Source: Ancylobacter sp. WKF20
GTDB lineage: Bacteria > Pseudomonadota > Alphaproteobacteria > Rhizobiales > Xanthobacteraceae
NCBI RefSeq assembly: GCF_029760895.1
Contig: NZ_CP121679.1
Coordinates: forward strand, 4,012,001 to 4,076,000
Reading direction: 5' to 3'
DNA: 64,000 bases
The notes beneath the pieces are model-generated. The model did no database searches, was not told where the DNA came from, and was given only the letters and a program-made list of their open reading frames with translations. Below, one piece after another: positions 29,812 to 38,665 of the stretch (positions are counted from its first letter, which is position 1; the number at the start of each line of letters is the position of its first letter). The translations under genes and the position numbers were made by a program.

Positions 29812-32544
29812 TTGGCCGGTAACTTCTTCCGTTACGTCTGGCGGCACAGCCGGCGCGAGCAATTGATCGTGCTGATGTTCGTGCTCGTCTCGCTGCCCTT
29901 CTATTGGTGGTCGCTCGACGTTCCCAAGCGCATCGTCAACGAAGCCATTCAGGGCGACGTCTTCGCCCATGGCGAGACCTCCGCTCGCCTGTTCGACATC
30001 ACCCTGTCGCTGCCCGATTTCCTCGGCGGCTGGAGCTGGCACGTCACCGACGGGGTGATGCTCGCCCAGGTGCCCTATCTGTTCGCGCTGAGCATGGTTT
30101 TCCTCGTGCTCACGCTGATCAATGGCTGGTTCAAATACGTCATCAACATCCGCAAGGGCGTGCTCGGCGAGCGGATGCTGCGGCGGCTGCGCTTCGAGCT
30201 GTTCGCCCTCGCCATGCGCTTCCGCCCGGAGGATGTGCGCACCACCAAATCGGCCGAGGTCACCTCGATGATCAAGGACGAGGTGGAGCCGATCGGCGGG
30301 TTCTTCGGCGAGGCCTTCATCACCCCGGCCTTTCTCGGCACGCAGGCACTGACCGCCATGGCGTTCATCCTGACGCAGAATCTGTGGCTGGGAACGCTGG
30401 CGCTGGCGCTTATCCTCGTGCAGGGCATTGTCATCCCGCATCTGCGGCGCGAGCAGATCCGCCTCGGGCGGATGCGCCAGCTTGAATCGCGCGTGCTCGC
30501 CGGGCGCATCGGCGAGATGGTGGAGGCCGCGCCAGCCCTGCATGTCTACGGCGTCACCGGCTACACCGCCTCGGAGATCGGCAAGCGTCTCGGCACGCTG
30601 TTCGACATCCGCCTGCGGCTCTACCGCCGCAAATTCGCGGTGAAGTACCTCAACAACCTGCTGGCGCAGCTCACGCCCTTCATCTTCTACACGCTGGGCG
30701 GCTATCTCGCGCTGCAGGGCAAGCTCGACATCGGCCAGCTGGTCGCCGTTATCGCCGCCTATCGCGACCTGCCGACCCCGATCAAGGAACTGATCGACTG
30801 GGACCAGCAGCGCGCCGACGTGACGGTGAAATATGAGCAGGTGGTCGGGGCCTTCTCCAAGGAATTCCTGATGCCGAAGGAGCCGGCCGAGCCGCCGGCG
30901 CCGATCCCAGCCGACGCCCCGATCACGCTGGTCGGCCTGCGCGTCGTCAACGGGCGCGGCATCGTGCAGGTGGACCGCATGTCCGCCGCCATCGCCCGCC
31001 CGGCGCGTGTCGCGCTGGTCGGGCCCACGGGGAGCGCCCGGGACGTGATCCCCAAGGTGCTCGGCCGGCAGGTCACCGACTATCAGGGCAGCGCCACCCT
31101 CGGCAGCCACGAGATCGGCACGATGAACGACGCCGAGGCGAGCTCGGCGCTGCTCTATGTCTCCGGCGAGCCCTACATCATGTCCGGCACCATCCGGGAC
31201 AATCTATGCCTCGCCTTGCGCCGCGCGACGCCGCCGGAGGAGGAGCCGAAGGACAGCTGGGCGCGCTACTGGCGCGACGAGGCGCGGATGACGGAGAACC
31301 CCACCGTCTCCCCGGAGGCCGACTGGATCGACTATCGCGGCTTCGGCATCGAGGGGCCGGAGGCGCTCAACGCCGCCATCGTCGCCGCGCTGCGCGTGGT
31401 GCGCGGCTATGACGACATCTTCCGCGTCGGCATGAGCAGCCGGCTCGGCGACGAACTCGACCCGGCGGTGGCGGCGCGGCTGCTGGAGGCGCGCGGGGCG
31501 ATCCTCGCGCGTGTCGAGGCCAAGGGCATGGGCGGCTTTGTCGAGACCTTCATGCCCGACCACTTCAACACCAGTGCTTCGATCGGCGTGAACCTGCTGT
31601 TCGGCGTGTCCATCGGCTCGCGTTTTGCGCCGGAGAACCTGGCGCATGACCCGTTCGTGCGCTCGATCATCGCCGCCGAGGCGCTGGTCGGTCCGCTGAC
31701 CGCTATCGGGCTGAAAATGGTGGAGACGGTGGCGGAAGCCTTCCAGGGCCTCGCCGCCAACAACCCGCTGCGCGAGCGCTACTCCTTCATCGACGAAGCT
31801 GAGCTGGGCGAATTGTGGCCGCAGCTCCAGCAGACCTGGCAGCGCGGCCAGCGCCGGCAGTTCTCGCCGGAGCTGCGCGACAAGCTGATCGGCTACGCGC
31901 TGATGTATGTCGAGCCGCAGCACCGGCTGAACCTGATCGACGACCAACTCGTCGCCCGCGTGCTGCGGGCGCGGGCGAGCTTCCGCGAATTCCTGCCGGC
32001 GGCCGATGCCGACCAGATCGAGTTCTACGATCCCGGCCGGCTGATGCCGTCGGCCTCGATCCGCGACAATTTGCTGTTCGGCCGCATCCGCTACGGCAAG
32101 GTGCATATGCGCGAGAAGATCGTCGCTGCCGCCGCGCAGGTGCTGGACGAGCTGGATCTCGAGACCTTCGTGGTCTCGCGCGGCCTCGATCAGGAGGCGG
32201 GACCGGGCGGGCGCCTGCTCTCGCCGCAGCAGCGCGTGACGGTGCAACTCGCCCGCGCCATGCTGCGCCGGCCGGATATTCTCATCCTCGACGGCGCCCT
32301 CTCTAGCTTCGGAGCCGGAGAGGCGCATATGATCATGGAGAATATTTTTGCGGCGATGTCCGGGAAAACCGTCATTGCCACGCAGTCGAACGATGATGAA
32401 CTTGGTGCGTTCGATATGGTGATGACGTTCGAGGGAGCGAAACTCACCGGCATCGAACGCAAGGGAGGTGCCGAGGCGGCATCGCCCGAGGAGAGGGAGT
32501 CGGCGCCGCAGGCGGCGTCCGTTCCCAAGGAGGCTGTGAAATGA
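29812..32544 (+). CDS. ABC-exporter-like pseudo-ATPase with split, degenerate NBD
   Basis: 910 residues. Residues about 15-340 are a six-helix ABC exporter domain; about 375-480 begin an ATPase fold, but Walker A is GPTGSARD (residue ~402, no lysine). A ~290-residue region (about 480-740) without ATPase motifs follows. The fold resumes at about 745 with signature LLSPQQR (~802), Walker B DILILDGAL (Gly where Glu is expected) and H-loop ATQS (Gln for His). The stretch SGTIRDNL (~455) is echoed as SASIRDNLL (~743), as if the domain were split or duplicated. It should not hydrolyse ATP normally; a regulatory or channel-like role is likely. TTG 29812 start with AGGAAAGG upstream. It overlaps the next gene by four bases. 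Confidence 0.8.
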   Translation: MAGNFFRYVWRHSRREQLIVLMFVLVSLPFYWWSLDVPKRIVNEAIQGDVFAHGETSARLFDITLSLPDFLGGWSWHVTDGVMLAQVPYLFALSMVFLVLTLINGWFKYVINIRKGVLGERMLRRLRFELFALAMRFRPEDVRTTKSAEVTSMIKDEVEPIGGFFGEAFITPAFLGTQALTAMAFILTQNLWLGTLALALILVQGIVIPHLRREQIRLGRMRQLESRVLAGRIGEMVEAAPALHVYGVTGYTASEIGKRLGTLFDIRLRLYRRKFAVKYLNNLLAQLTPFIFYTLGGYLALQGKLDIGQLVAVIAAYRDLPTPIKELIDWDQQRADVTVKYEQVVGAFSKEFLMPKEPAEPPAPIPADAPITLVGLRVVNGRGIVQVDRMSAAIARPARVALVGPTGSARDVIPKVLGRQVTDYQGSATLGSHEIGTMNDAEASSALLYVSGEPYIMSGTIRDNLCLALRRATPPEEEPKDSWARYWRDEARMTENPTVSPEADWIDYRGFGIEGPEALNAAIVAALRVVRGYDDIFRVGMSSRLGDELDPAVAARLLEARGAILARVEAKGMGGFVETFMPDHFNTSASIGVNLLFGVSIGSRFAPENLAHDPFVRSIIAAEALVGPLTAIGLKMVETVAEAFQGLAANNPLRERYSFIDEAELGELWPQLQQTWQRGQRRQFSPELRDKLIGYALMYVEPQHRLNLIDDQLVARVLRARASFREFLPAADADQIEFYDPGRLMPSASIRDNLLFGRIRYGKVHMREKIVAAAAQVLDELDLETFVVSRGLDQEAGPGGRLLSPQQRVTVQLARAMLRRPDILILDGALSSFGAGEAHMIMENIFAAMSGKTVIATQSNDDELGAFDMVMTFEGAKLTGIERKGGAEAASPEERESAPQAASVPKEAVK

Positions 32545-33056
32545 CCATCGAGGACGAGGTCCGGTCCCTCCAGAAGTTCCGGATGTTCCACAATGTCGAG
32601 ACCGCCAAGCTCAAGCTGATGGCGATGATCGCCGACCGGGTGGTGTTCCATCCCGGTGAGGTGATCTATGCGCAGGGCGATGCCTCGGACGCGGTCTACA
32701 TCGTGCTGGACGGCCAGTTCAAAGTGTCGCTCAACACCAGCGCCGGCGTGATCGACTTCGCCGAGCATGTGCGCGGCGCGCTGCTGGGCGAGGCGGGCGT
32801 GCTGTGCGACCAGGTGCGCATGGCCACCATCACCGCCGAGACGACGGTGACGGCGCTGCGCATCGACCGCGAGCCCTTCCTGCAGCTGCTGCACGAATCC
32901 CAGCCCTTCAACCATGCGGTGATGCGCGAGCTCGGCCGGCAGATCATGGACCTCAACAACATCTGCGCCCAGCTGGTCCAGCGCCTGCCCAAGGGCACGC
33001 CGGCGGCCGATGCGGGGCGCCACATCGCCGCTCCACCGACATCGCCGGTGCATTGA
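32541..33056 (+). CDS. Stand-alone cyclic nucleotide-binding protein
   Basis: 171 residues forming a CAP_ED domain (about 10-140): FHPGEVIYAQGDASDAVYIVLDG then the phosphate-binding cassette GEAGVLCDQVRMATITA, with the Glu and Arg that bind ribose and phosphate retained. There is no C-terminal helix-turn-helix, so it is not a Crp-type transcription factor; a disordered tail (about 150-171) follows. It is translationally coupled (ATGA) to the pseudo-ABC gene and lies 7 bases ahead of the cyclase gene. The likely role is the cyclic-nucleotide receptor that acts on the pseudo-ABC protein (inference). Confidence 0.85.
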   Translation: MTIEDEVRSLQKFRMFHNVETAKLKLMAMIADRVVFHPGEVIYAQGDASDAVYIVLDGQFKVSLNTSAGVIDFAEHVRGALLGEAGVLCDQVRMATITAETTVTALRIDREPFLQLLHESQPFNHAVMRELGRQIMDLNNICAQLVQRLPKGTPAADAGRHIAAPPTSPVH

Positions 33057-33063
33057 CCGCTCC

Positions 33064-34803
33064 ATGGCGCTGACCTCGACCACTCCCCCAGCCGAGGCGG
33101 CGATTGGAACGCGCGGGGATCTGCGCGATCTTCCCTGGGCGTGCATGGCGCGGCTGTGGTCCGGCATCGTGCTGTTCGTCTTCGTGCTGACGCACCTGTT
33201 GAACCACGCTGTCGGCATCTTCGGCGTCGGGGCAATGGAATATGCCCAGCAATGGCGCTGGCTGCTCTGGCAGTCCTGGCCGGGCACGGTGCTGCTCTAT
33301 GGCTCGGTCGCCATCCACATGGTGCTGTCCGCCTACCGCATCACGCTGCGGCGCACCTGGCGGATGCCGAAGGACGAGGCATGGCAGATCGTCTCCGGCC
33401 TCGCCATTCCGTTCCTGATCGTCGGCCACATCGTGAACACCCGCGTCGCCGGCTCCTGGTTCGGCGCCGATATCGGCTATCAGGGCGTGCTCGTTCGCAT
33501 GTTCCCGGCGGCGGTGTTCTCGCAGTCCATGCTGCTCATCATGTCGTGGAGCCATGGGGTGATCGGCCTGCACCACGCGCTGCGCTACCAGCACTGGTAT
33601 CGCAGCGCGCGGGTTGCCGGGCTCGTGCTGGCGGTGCTGATCCCCTTCCTCGCCATGGCGGGCTTCATCGCCGCCGGGCGCGAGGCAGCGCAGGCCGGCC
33701 CGCCGGCGCCGCGCACGCCCGAGCAGCAGGCCGGTCTCGACCGCATCGACATGATGCTGACCAGCGGCGTCGCCGGCTTCGCGCTCGGCTTTGTCGGGCT
33801 GATGGGCGTGTTCTACATCCGCCGCCGCGTCGGCAACACCATCACCATCACCTATCGCGGCTACGGCCCGGTGGACGTGCCCTCCGGCACCTCGGTGCTG
33901 GAGGCGAGCCGGATGCACCACATCCCGCACCCCTCGACCTGCCGCGGCCGCGGGCGCTGCTCGACCTGCCGGGTGCAGATCCTCGCCGGCGCCGATGAGC
34001 TTCCCGAGCCCTTCGGCGCCGAGCGCGCGGTGCTGGCGAGCATCGGCGCGCCCAGCTCGGTGCGCCTCGCCTGCCAGATCCGCCCGGCGCACAGCCTGTC
34101 GGTGCGCGTGCTGATGCCGGTGCTCGGCCATCGCTTTGGCGGCGATCTCGACGCGGAAGCGCGCGAATGGGCGATGGAGCGCGATGCCACCGTGCTGGTG
34201 CTCGATGTGCGCGCCTTCACCACGCTTACCCATAACCGCCTGCCCTATGAGATCGCCGTTCTGGTCAACCGCTTCTCCGCCGAGATGACGCAGACGGTGG
34301 AGAGCCATGGCGGGCGCGTCGACCAGATGTTCGGCGACGGGCTGATGGCGGTGTTCGACGCCTCGGACAAGCCGGCAAGCGGCGCCCGCGCCGCGCTGCG
34401 CGCCGCCCGCGACATGGCGCGGGTGCTCGATCTGCTGAACTCGGAAATGCGCGGCGTGCTGCCGATCCCGATCCGTGCCGGCATCGGCGTGCATACCGGC
34501 TCCATCGTGCTGGCCCGCGTCGGCGACGGGCTGGATGACAATCTCATCCGCGCCATCGGTAATACAGTGGCGGTGTCCTTCGCGCTGGAAGCGGCCTCGA
34601 AGGAGTTCCTGGCCGATTACGTGATCTCGGCCGAGACGGCCAAGGCATCGGGTTTCGATTTCTCGCAGCTGCAGCCGCGTGAGGTGACGGTGGATTCCAA
34701 CGGCATGAGCGTGACCGCCTATGCGGTGCCGGACGCGGCGACGCTCGACGCGGTCATGGCCGGCGGGGTAATGCTCGGTATGCTCGGAGCGGCGAGGGGC
34801 TAG
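33064..34803 (+). CDS. cyaC: CyaC-type membrane redox cyclase (diheme anchor, 2Fe-2S, class III cyclase)
   Basis: 579 residues in three parts. Six transmembrane helices (about 30-255) carry His44, His48, His85, His122, His164, His170 and His171, as in the diheme anchor of succinate-quinone reductases. A ferredoxin domain (about 260-350) has Cys293, Cys299, Cys302 and Cys337. A class III cyclase domain (about 375-560) follows. The order matches Sinorhizobium meliloti CyaC, a quinone-responsive adenylate cyclase. Metal-binding Asp381 and Asp425 are present, but the ATP-selecting Lys is Gln421, its partner Asp is Asn500, and the transition-state Asn and Arg are Ala503 and Ala507, so activity and product are uncertain. 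ATG 33064 lacks a clear ribosome-binding site; the longer 33010 frame overlaps the previous gene. Confidence 0.82.
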   Translation: MALTSTTPPAEAAIGTRGDLRDLPWACMARLWSGIVLFVFVLTHLLNHAVGIFGVGAMEYAQQWRWLLWQSWPGTVLLYGSVAIHMVLSAYRITLRRTWRMPKDEAWQIVSGLAIPFLIVGHIVNTRVAGSWFGADIGYQGVLVRMFPAAVFSQSMLLIMSWSHGVIGLHHALRYQHWYRSARVAGLVLAVLIPFLAMAGFIAAGREAAQAGPPAPRTPEQQAGLDRIDMMLTSGVAGFALGFVGLMGVFYIRRRVGNTITITYRGYGPVDVPSGTSVLEASRMHHIPHPSTCRGRGRCSTCRVQILAGADELPEPFGAERAVLASIGAPSSVRLACQIRPAHSLSVRVLMPVLGHRFGGDLDAEAREWAMERDATVLVLDVRAFTTLTHNRLPYEIAVLVNRFSAEMTQTVESHGGRVDQMFGDGLMAVFDASDKPASGARAALRAARDMARVLDLLNSEMRGVLPIPIRAGIGVHTGSIVLARVGDGLDDNLIRAIGNTVAVSFALEAASKEFLADYVISAETAKASGFDFSQLQPREVTVDSNGMSVTAYAVPDAATLDAVMAGGVMLGMLGAARG

Positions 34804-34806
34804 CGC

Positions 34807-36711
34807 GTGGCAAGGCCGGGAGAAGAGGACAAGGTGATGCCATCCTCGGGGGCGGGCACGGATGTGCTGCGCATCGAGGATCTGAGGATTTCCTTCGTCA
34901 CCCATGGCCAGCTCACCGAGGTGGTCAAGGGCGTGTCGCTGCGCGTGCCGGCCGGCAAGACCGTGGCGCTGGTCGGCGAGAGCGGATCGGGCAAGACCGT
35001 GATCTCGCAGGCCATCATGGGCCTGCTGCCGCGCAACGGCGTGGTCGAGGGCGGGCGCATCCTGTTCGCCGATCCCGCCCCCGGCGGCAAGACGCTGGAC
35101 ATCGCCACCCTCTCGCGCGACGGGCGGACCATCCGCAAGCTGCGCGGTGGGCGCATCGGCATGATTTTCCAGGAGCCGATGTCCTCGCTCTCGCCGGTCC
35201 ACACCATCGGCAACCAGATCGAGGAGGCGCTCCAGCTTCACCGGCCGCATCCGCGCCGCGACGCGCGGGCGGTGACGGAGAAGATGCTGGGGCTGGTGGG
35301 CTTTCGCGACCCGCACCGCTCCTATGACCAGTACCCATTCGAGCTGTCCGGCGGCCTGCGCCAGCGCGCCATGCTGGCCATGGCGCTGATCTGCCAGCCG
35401 GCGCTGCTCATCGCCGACGAACCGACCACGGCGCTCGATGTCACCATCCAGGCGCAGGTGCTCAAGCTGATGAAGGATCTCCAGGCCGAAATGGGCATGG
35501 CGATCCTCCTCATCACCCATGACCTCGGCGTCGTCGCCAACATGGCCGACGAGGTGGTGGTGGTCTATCGCGGGCAGGTGATGGAAGCCGGCACGGTGGA
35601 TGACGTGTTCCGCCACCCGGAGCACCCCTATCTCAAGGCGCTGCTGAAGGCCTCGCCGGATTTCGACATGAAGCCGGGCGAGCGGCTGGTGGCGCTGCGC
35701 GAGGTGGCCCCCGTCCTGCCCAAGGGCTTCGGTCGCCGGGAGACCAACGCCAACACACCGGCGCTGCTCACCGTGCGCAACCTGCGCAAGAGCTATGGCG
35801 CGAAGAACAACCGCGTCGTCGCGGTGGAGGATGTCAGCTTCGACGTGGCGCGCGGCCAGTGCCTCGGGCTGGTCGGCGAGAGCGGCTCGGGCAAGACCAC
35901 GGTCGGCCACATGATCATGCGCTCGCGCAGCGCCGATGGCGGCTCGGTCGTGTTCAATGACGGGTCCGGGCCGGTGGATGTGCTGGCGCTGAACGAAGCG
36001 CAGCTGCGCGATTTCCGCCCGCGCATGCAGATGATCTTCCAGGATCCGGTGTCCTCGCTCTCCCCGCGCATGACCGTGCTCGACATCATCCGCGAGCCGC
36101 TGATCATCCAGAACCGCGGCACTGAGGCCGAGCAGAAGCGCCGGGCGGTGGAGCTGATGGAATGCGTCGGGCTCGATCCGCGCTTTCTCAGCCGCTACCC
36201 GCACAGCTTCTCCGGCGGCCAGCGCCAGCGCATCGGCATCGCCCGCGCCCTCGCGCTCAACCCGGACCTCATCATCTGCGACGAGCCGGTCTCGGCGCTC
36301 GACGTCTCCGTGCAGGCGCAGGTGCTGAACCTGCTGAAAGACCTTCAGGCCTCGCTCGGCCTCACCTATTTCTTCATCTCGCATAATCTCGCGGTGGTGC
36401 ACTACATGGCGGCGCGCATCGCGGTGATGGCGCGCGGGCGCCTCGTCGAGATCGGCCCGCGCGAGGCGATCTTCCACCGCCCGGCGCATCCCTATACGCG
36501 CACCCTGCTCAAGGCCGTGCCGCTGCCCGATCTCGACCGGCGGCTGGATTTCGCCACCTGCGTGCCCACCGGCGGCGCGTCCGACCCGGCCAGCTGGCCG
36601 GAGGAGTTCCGCCCGGCGGGGGCGGGGCGGCTCGGGCTGATCGACCTCGGCGGCGGCCATTGCGTGCTGGCCGACCAGGACTGCACCGCCCGCGACCTGA
36701 CGGCGGCGTGA
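34807..36711 (+). CDS. Peptide-type ABC importer, fused dual ATPase
   Basis: 634 residues with two complete ATPase domains, equivalent to fused OppD and OppF. Domain 1 (about 18-290) has [16 protein letters not shown] and LLIADEP; domain 2 (about 318-580) has [16 protein letters not shown] and LIICDEP. Both end in oligopeptide-transporter C-terminal regions ([22 protein letters not shown]). Both sites look active, in contrast to the pseudo-ATPase upstream. The start could be GTG 34807 (GAGGGG upstream, three bases after the cyclase stop) or ATG 34837. It is co-directional with the cyclase genes and probably in the same transcript. Confidence 0.9.
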   Translation: MARPGEEDKVMPSSGAGTDVLRIEDLRISFVTHGQLTEVVKGVSLRVPAGKTVALVGESGSGKTVISQAIMGLLPRNGVVEGGRILFADPAPGGKTLDIATLSRDGRTIRKLRGGRIGMIFQEPMSSLSPVHTIGNQIEEALQLHRPHPRRDARAVTEKMLGLVGFRDPHRSYDQYPFELSGGLRQRAMLAMALICQPALLIADEPTTALDVTIQAQVLKLMKDLQAEMGMAILLITHDLGVVANMADEVVVVYRGQVMEAGTVDDVFRHPEHPYLKALLKASPDFDMKPGERLVALREVAPVLPKGFGRRETNANTPALLTVRNLRKSYGAKNNRVVAVEDVSFDVARGQCLGLVGESGSGKTTVGHMIMRSRSADGGSVVFNDGSGPVDVLALNEAQLRDFRPRMQMIFQDPVSSLSPRMTVLDIIREPLIIQNRGTEAEQKRRAVELMECVGLDPRFLSRYPHSFSGGQRQRIGIARALALNPDLIICDEPVSALDVSVQAQVLNLLKDLQASLGLTYFFISHNLAVVHYMAARIAVMARGRLVEIGPREAIFHRPAHPYTRTLLKAVPLPDLDRRLDFATCVPTGGASDPASWPEEFRPAGAGRLGLIDLGGGHCVLADQDCTARDLTAA

Positions 36712-36718
36712 GGGCGAC

Positions 36719-38662
36719 ATGCGGCGGTGCCTTCCCCTGAGCCTGTTACTCGCTTTTCTCGCGGCGCTGACGAGCGTGCGGGCAGAGGCGCGCGGGCGCG
36801 ACCTCTCCAAGGAGCCGCCGGTCTTCGTGCGCGCCATTCTGGAAGGGCAGCTTCCCCCGCTGGCCGAGCGCCTGCCGGAAAACCCGCGCGTGATCGACCT
36901 GCCCGCCCTGGGCCGCACGCCCGGCCACTATGGCGGCACGCTGCGCATGCTGATGGGCGACCAGAAGGACATCCGCTTCGTCACCATTTACGGCTATGCC
37001 CGGCTCGTGGTGTTCGACACCCAGGGCAACCTCGTGCCGGACATTCTCGACAGCGTGGACGTGCAGGAGGGCCGGATCTTCACCCTGCATCTGCGCAAGG
37101 GCCATCGCTGGTCGGACGGCGAGCCCTTCACGGCGGAGGACTTCCGCTACTGGTGGGAGGATGTCGCCAATAATGACCGGCTCAGCCCCGGCGGGCCGCC
37201 TATGCAGATGGTGGTGCAGGGCGAGGCCGCCCGCTTCGAGGTGATCGACGCCACCACGGTGCGCTACAGCTGGTCGATGCCCAATCCGGGCTTCCTGCCG
37301 GCGCTGGCGGGCGCGCAGCCGCTCGTCATCGCCATGCCCGCCCATTACATGGAGCAGTTCCACCAGAAATACGCCGATCCGCTTAAGCTCTCGGCGCTGA
37401 TCAAGCTGGAGCGGGTGAAGGACTGGACGGCGCTGCATGACCGCATGGCGCGCGCTTACCGGCCGGAGAACCCGGATCTGCCGCTGCTCGGACCGTGGGT
37501 CCCGAAGACCGAACCGCCGGCGGAGTTCTTCATCTTCAAGCGCAACCCGTTCTACCACCGGGTGGATGAGGAGGGCCGGCAGCTGCCCTATATCGACGAG
37601 ATCACCATGTCGATCGGCACCTCCTCGCTGATCCCGGCCAAGGTGACGGCGGGCGGAGCGGACCTGCAGGCGCGCTACATCTCCTTCGCCGATTACACCT
37701 TCCTCAAGGCCGCCGAGGCGCGCGGCCATTACAAGGTGCGGCTCTGGGAGCGCGGCGAGGGCGCCTTCGTGGCGCTGGCGCCCAATCTCAATGTGAAGGA
37801 CGCGACGTGGCGCGCGCTGCTGCGCAATGTCGATGTGCGCCGCGCGCTCTCCGTGGCGATCAACCGGCACGACATCAACCAGGTGATCTTCTTCGGCCTC
37901 GGCCATGAAGGCGCCAACACGGTCATCCCCGGCAGCCCGCTCTACAAGGAGAGCTACGACCAGGCCTGGTCGCAATATGACCCGGCGCTCGCCAACAAGC
38001 TGCTCGACGCCGCCGGCCTCGACAAGCGCGACAGCGACGGCTTCCGCCTGCTGCCCGACGGGCGGCGGGCGGAGATCACCGTGGAGACCTCCGGCGACAA
38101 CATGGAGGAGACCGACATCCTCGAACTGGTCGCCCATGACTGGTACAAGGTCGGCATCCGCCTCTTCGTGCGCGGCACCCAGCGCGACCTGCTGCGCCGC
38201 GGCGTCATCGCCGGCAATGTGATGATGGCGGTGTGGCCCGGCATGGACAACGCCATTCCCGGCCCGGACATGTCGCCCGACGCGCTGGCGCCGACCAATT
38301 CCATGCAGTTCCAGTGGCCGCTCTGGGGCCAATATGTCGACAGCAGCGGCCGCGAGGGCGAGAAGCCCGCTCTGCCGGCGGCGCAGGAACTGATCGACCT
38401 CGCGAAGAAGTGGCGCCAGTCCATCACCAGCGCGGAGCGCGCCGCCATCTGGACGCGGATGCTGGAGATCAATGCCGACGAGGTGTTCACCATCGGCATC
38501 GTCAACCGCATCTCCCAGCCGGTGATCGTCAGCGACAAGCTGCGCAACGTGCCCGATGTCGGCATCTACAGCTTCGAGCCGGGCGCCTATTTCGGCATGT
38601 ACATGCCCGACACCTTCTGGTTCGACGACGGAACCTCCACGCTCGACGTGACCAGGGATTGA
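36719..38662 (+). CDS. Family 5 extracellular solute-binding protein
   Basis: Periplasmic substrate receptor of the peptide-type importer, 647 residues, with a signal peptide (core about 6-20, then RAEARG). It has the family 5 features: LRMLMGDQKDIRF, the GHRWSDGEPFTAEDFRYWWEDV signature at about 117-138, and the C-terminal WPLWGQYVDS. At 647 residues it is longer than DppA or OppA (about 540) and nearer to YejA-like or MppA-like members. Substrate unknown; peptides, opines or glycosides are transported by relatives. The order ATPase, binding protein, permeases is itself a little unusual. It starts 7 bases after the ATPase gene. Confidence 0.88.
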   Translation: MRRCLPLSLLLAFLAALTSVRAEARGRDLSKEPPVFVRAILEGQLPPLAERLPENPRVIDLPALGRTPGHYGGTLRMLMGDQKDIRFVTIYGYARLVVFDTQGNLVPDILDSVDVQEGRIFTLHLRKGHRWSDGEPFTAEDFRYWWEDVANNDRLSPGGPPMQMVVQGEAARFEVIDATTVRYSWSMPNPGFLPALAGAQPLVIAMPAHYMEQFHQKYADPLKLSALIKLERVKDWTALHDRMARAYRPENPDLPLLGPWVPKTEPPAEFFIFKRNPFYHRVDEEGRQLPYIDEITMSIGTSSLIPAKVTAGGADLQARYISFADYTFLKAAEARGHYKVRLWERGEGAFVALAPNLNVKDATWRALLRNVDVRRALSVAINRHDINQVIFFGLGHEGANTVIPGSPLYKESYDQAWSQYDPALANKLLDAAGLDKRDSDGFRLLPDGRRAEITVETSGDNMEETDILELVAHDWYKVGIRLFVRGTQRDLLRRGVIAGNVMMAVWPGMDNAIPGPDMSPDALAPTNSMQFQWPLWGQYVDSSGREGEKPALPAAQELIDLAKKWRQSITSAERAAIWTRMLEINADEVFTIGIVNRISQPVIVSDKLRNVPDVGIYSFEPGAYFGMYMPDTFWFDDGTSTLDVTRD

Positions 38663-38665
38663 GCC

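Noticed and set aside
29812..32544. Annotation of the 910-residue protein as an ordinary active ABC exporter
   Set aside because: Walker A lacks lysine, Walker B lacks the catalytic glutamate, the signature is LSPQQ and the switch histidine is glutamine.
32953..36918. A 1321-codon open frame on the minus strand, antisense to cyaC and the importer genes
   Set aside because: Its translation is rich in Arg, His, Gly and Ala with no recognisable domain, and it is opposite genes with clear family motifs. Long antisense frames are common in high-GC DNA.
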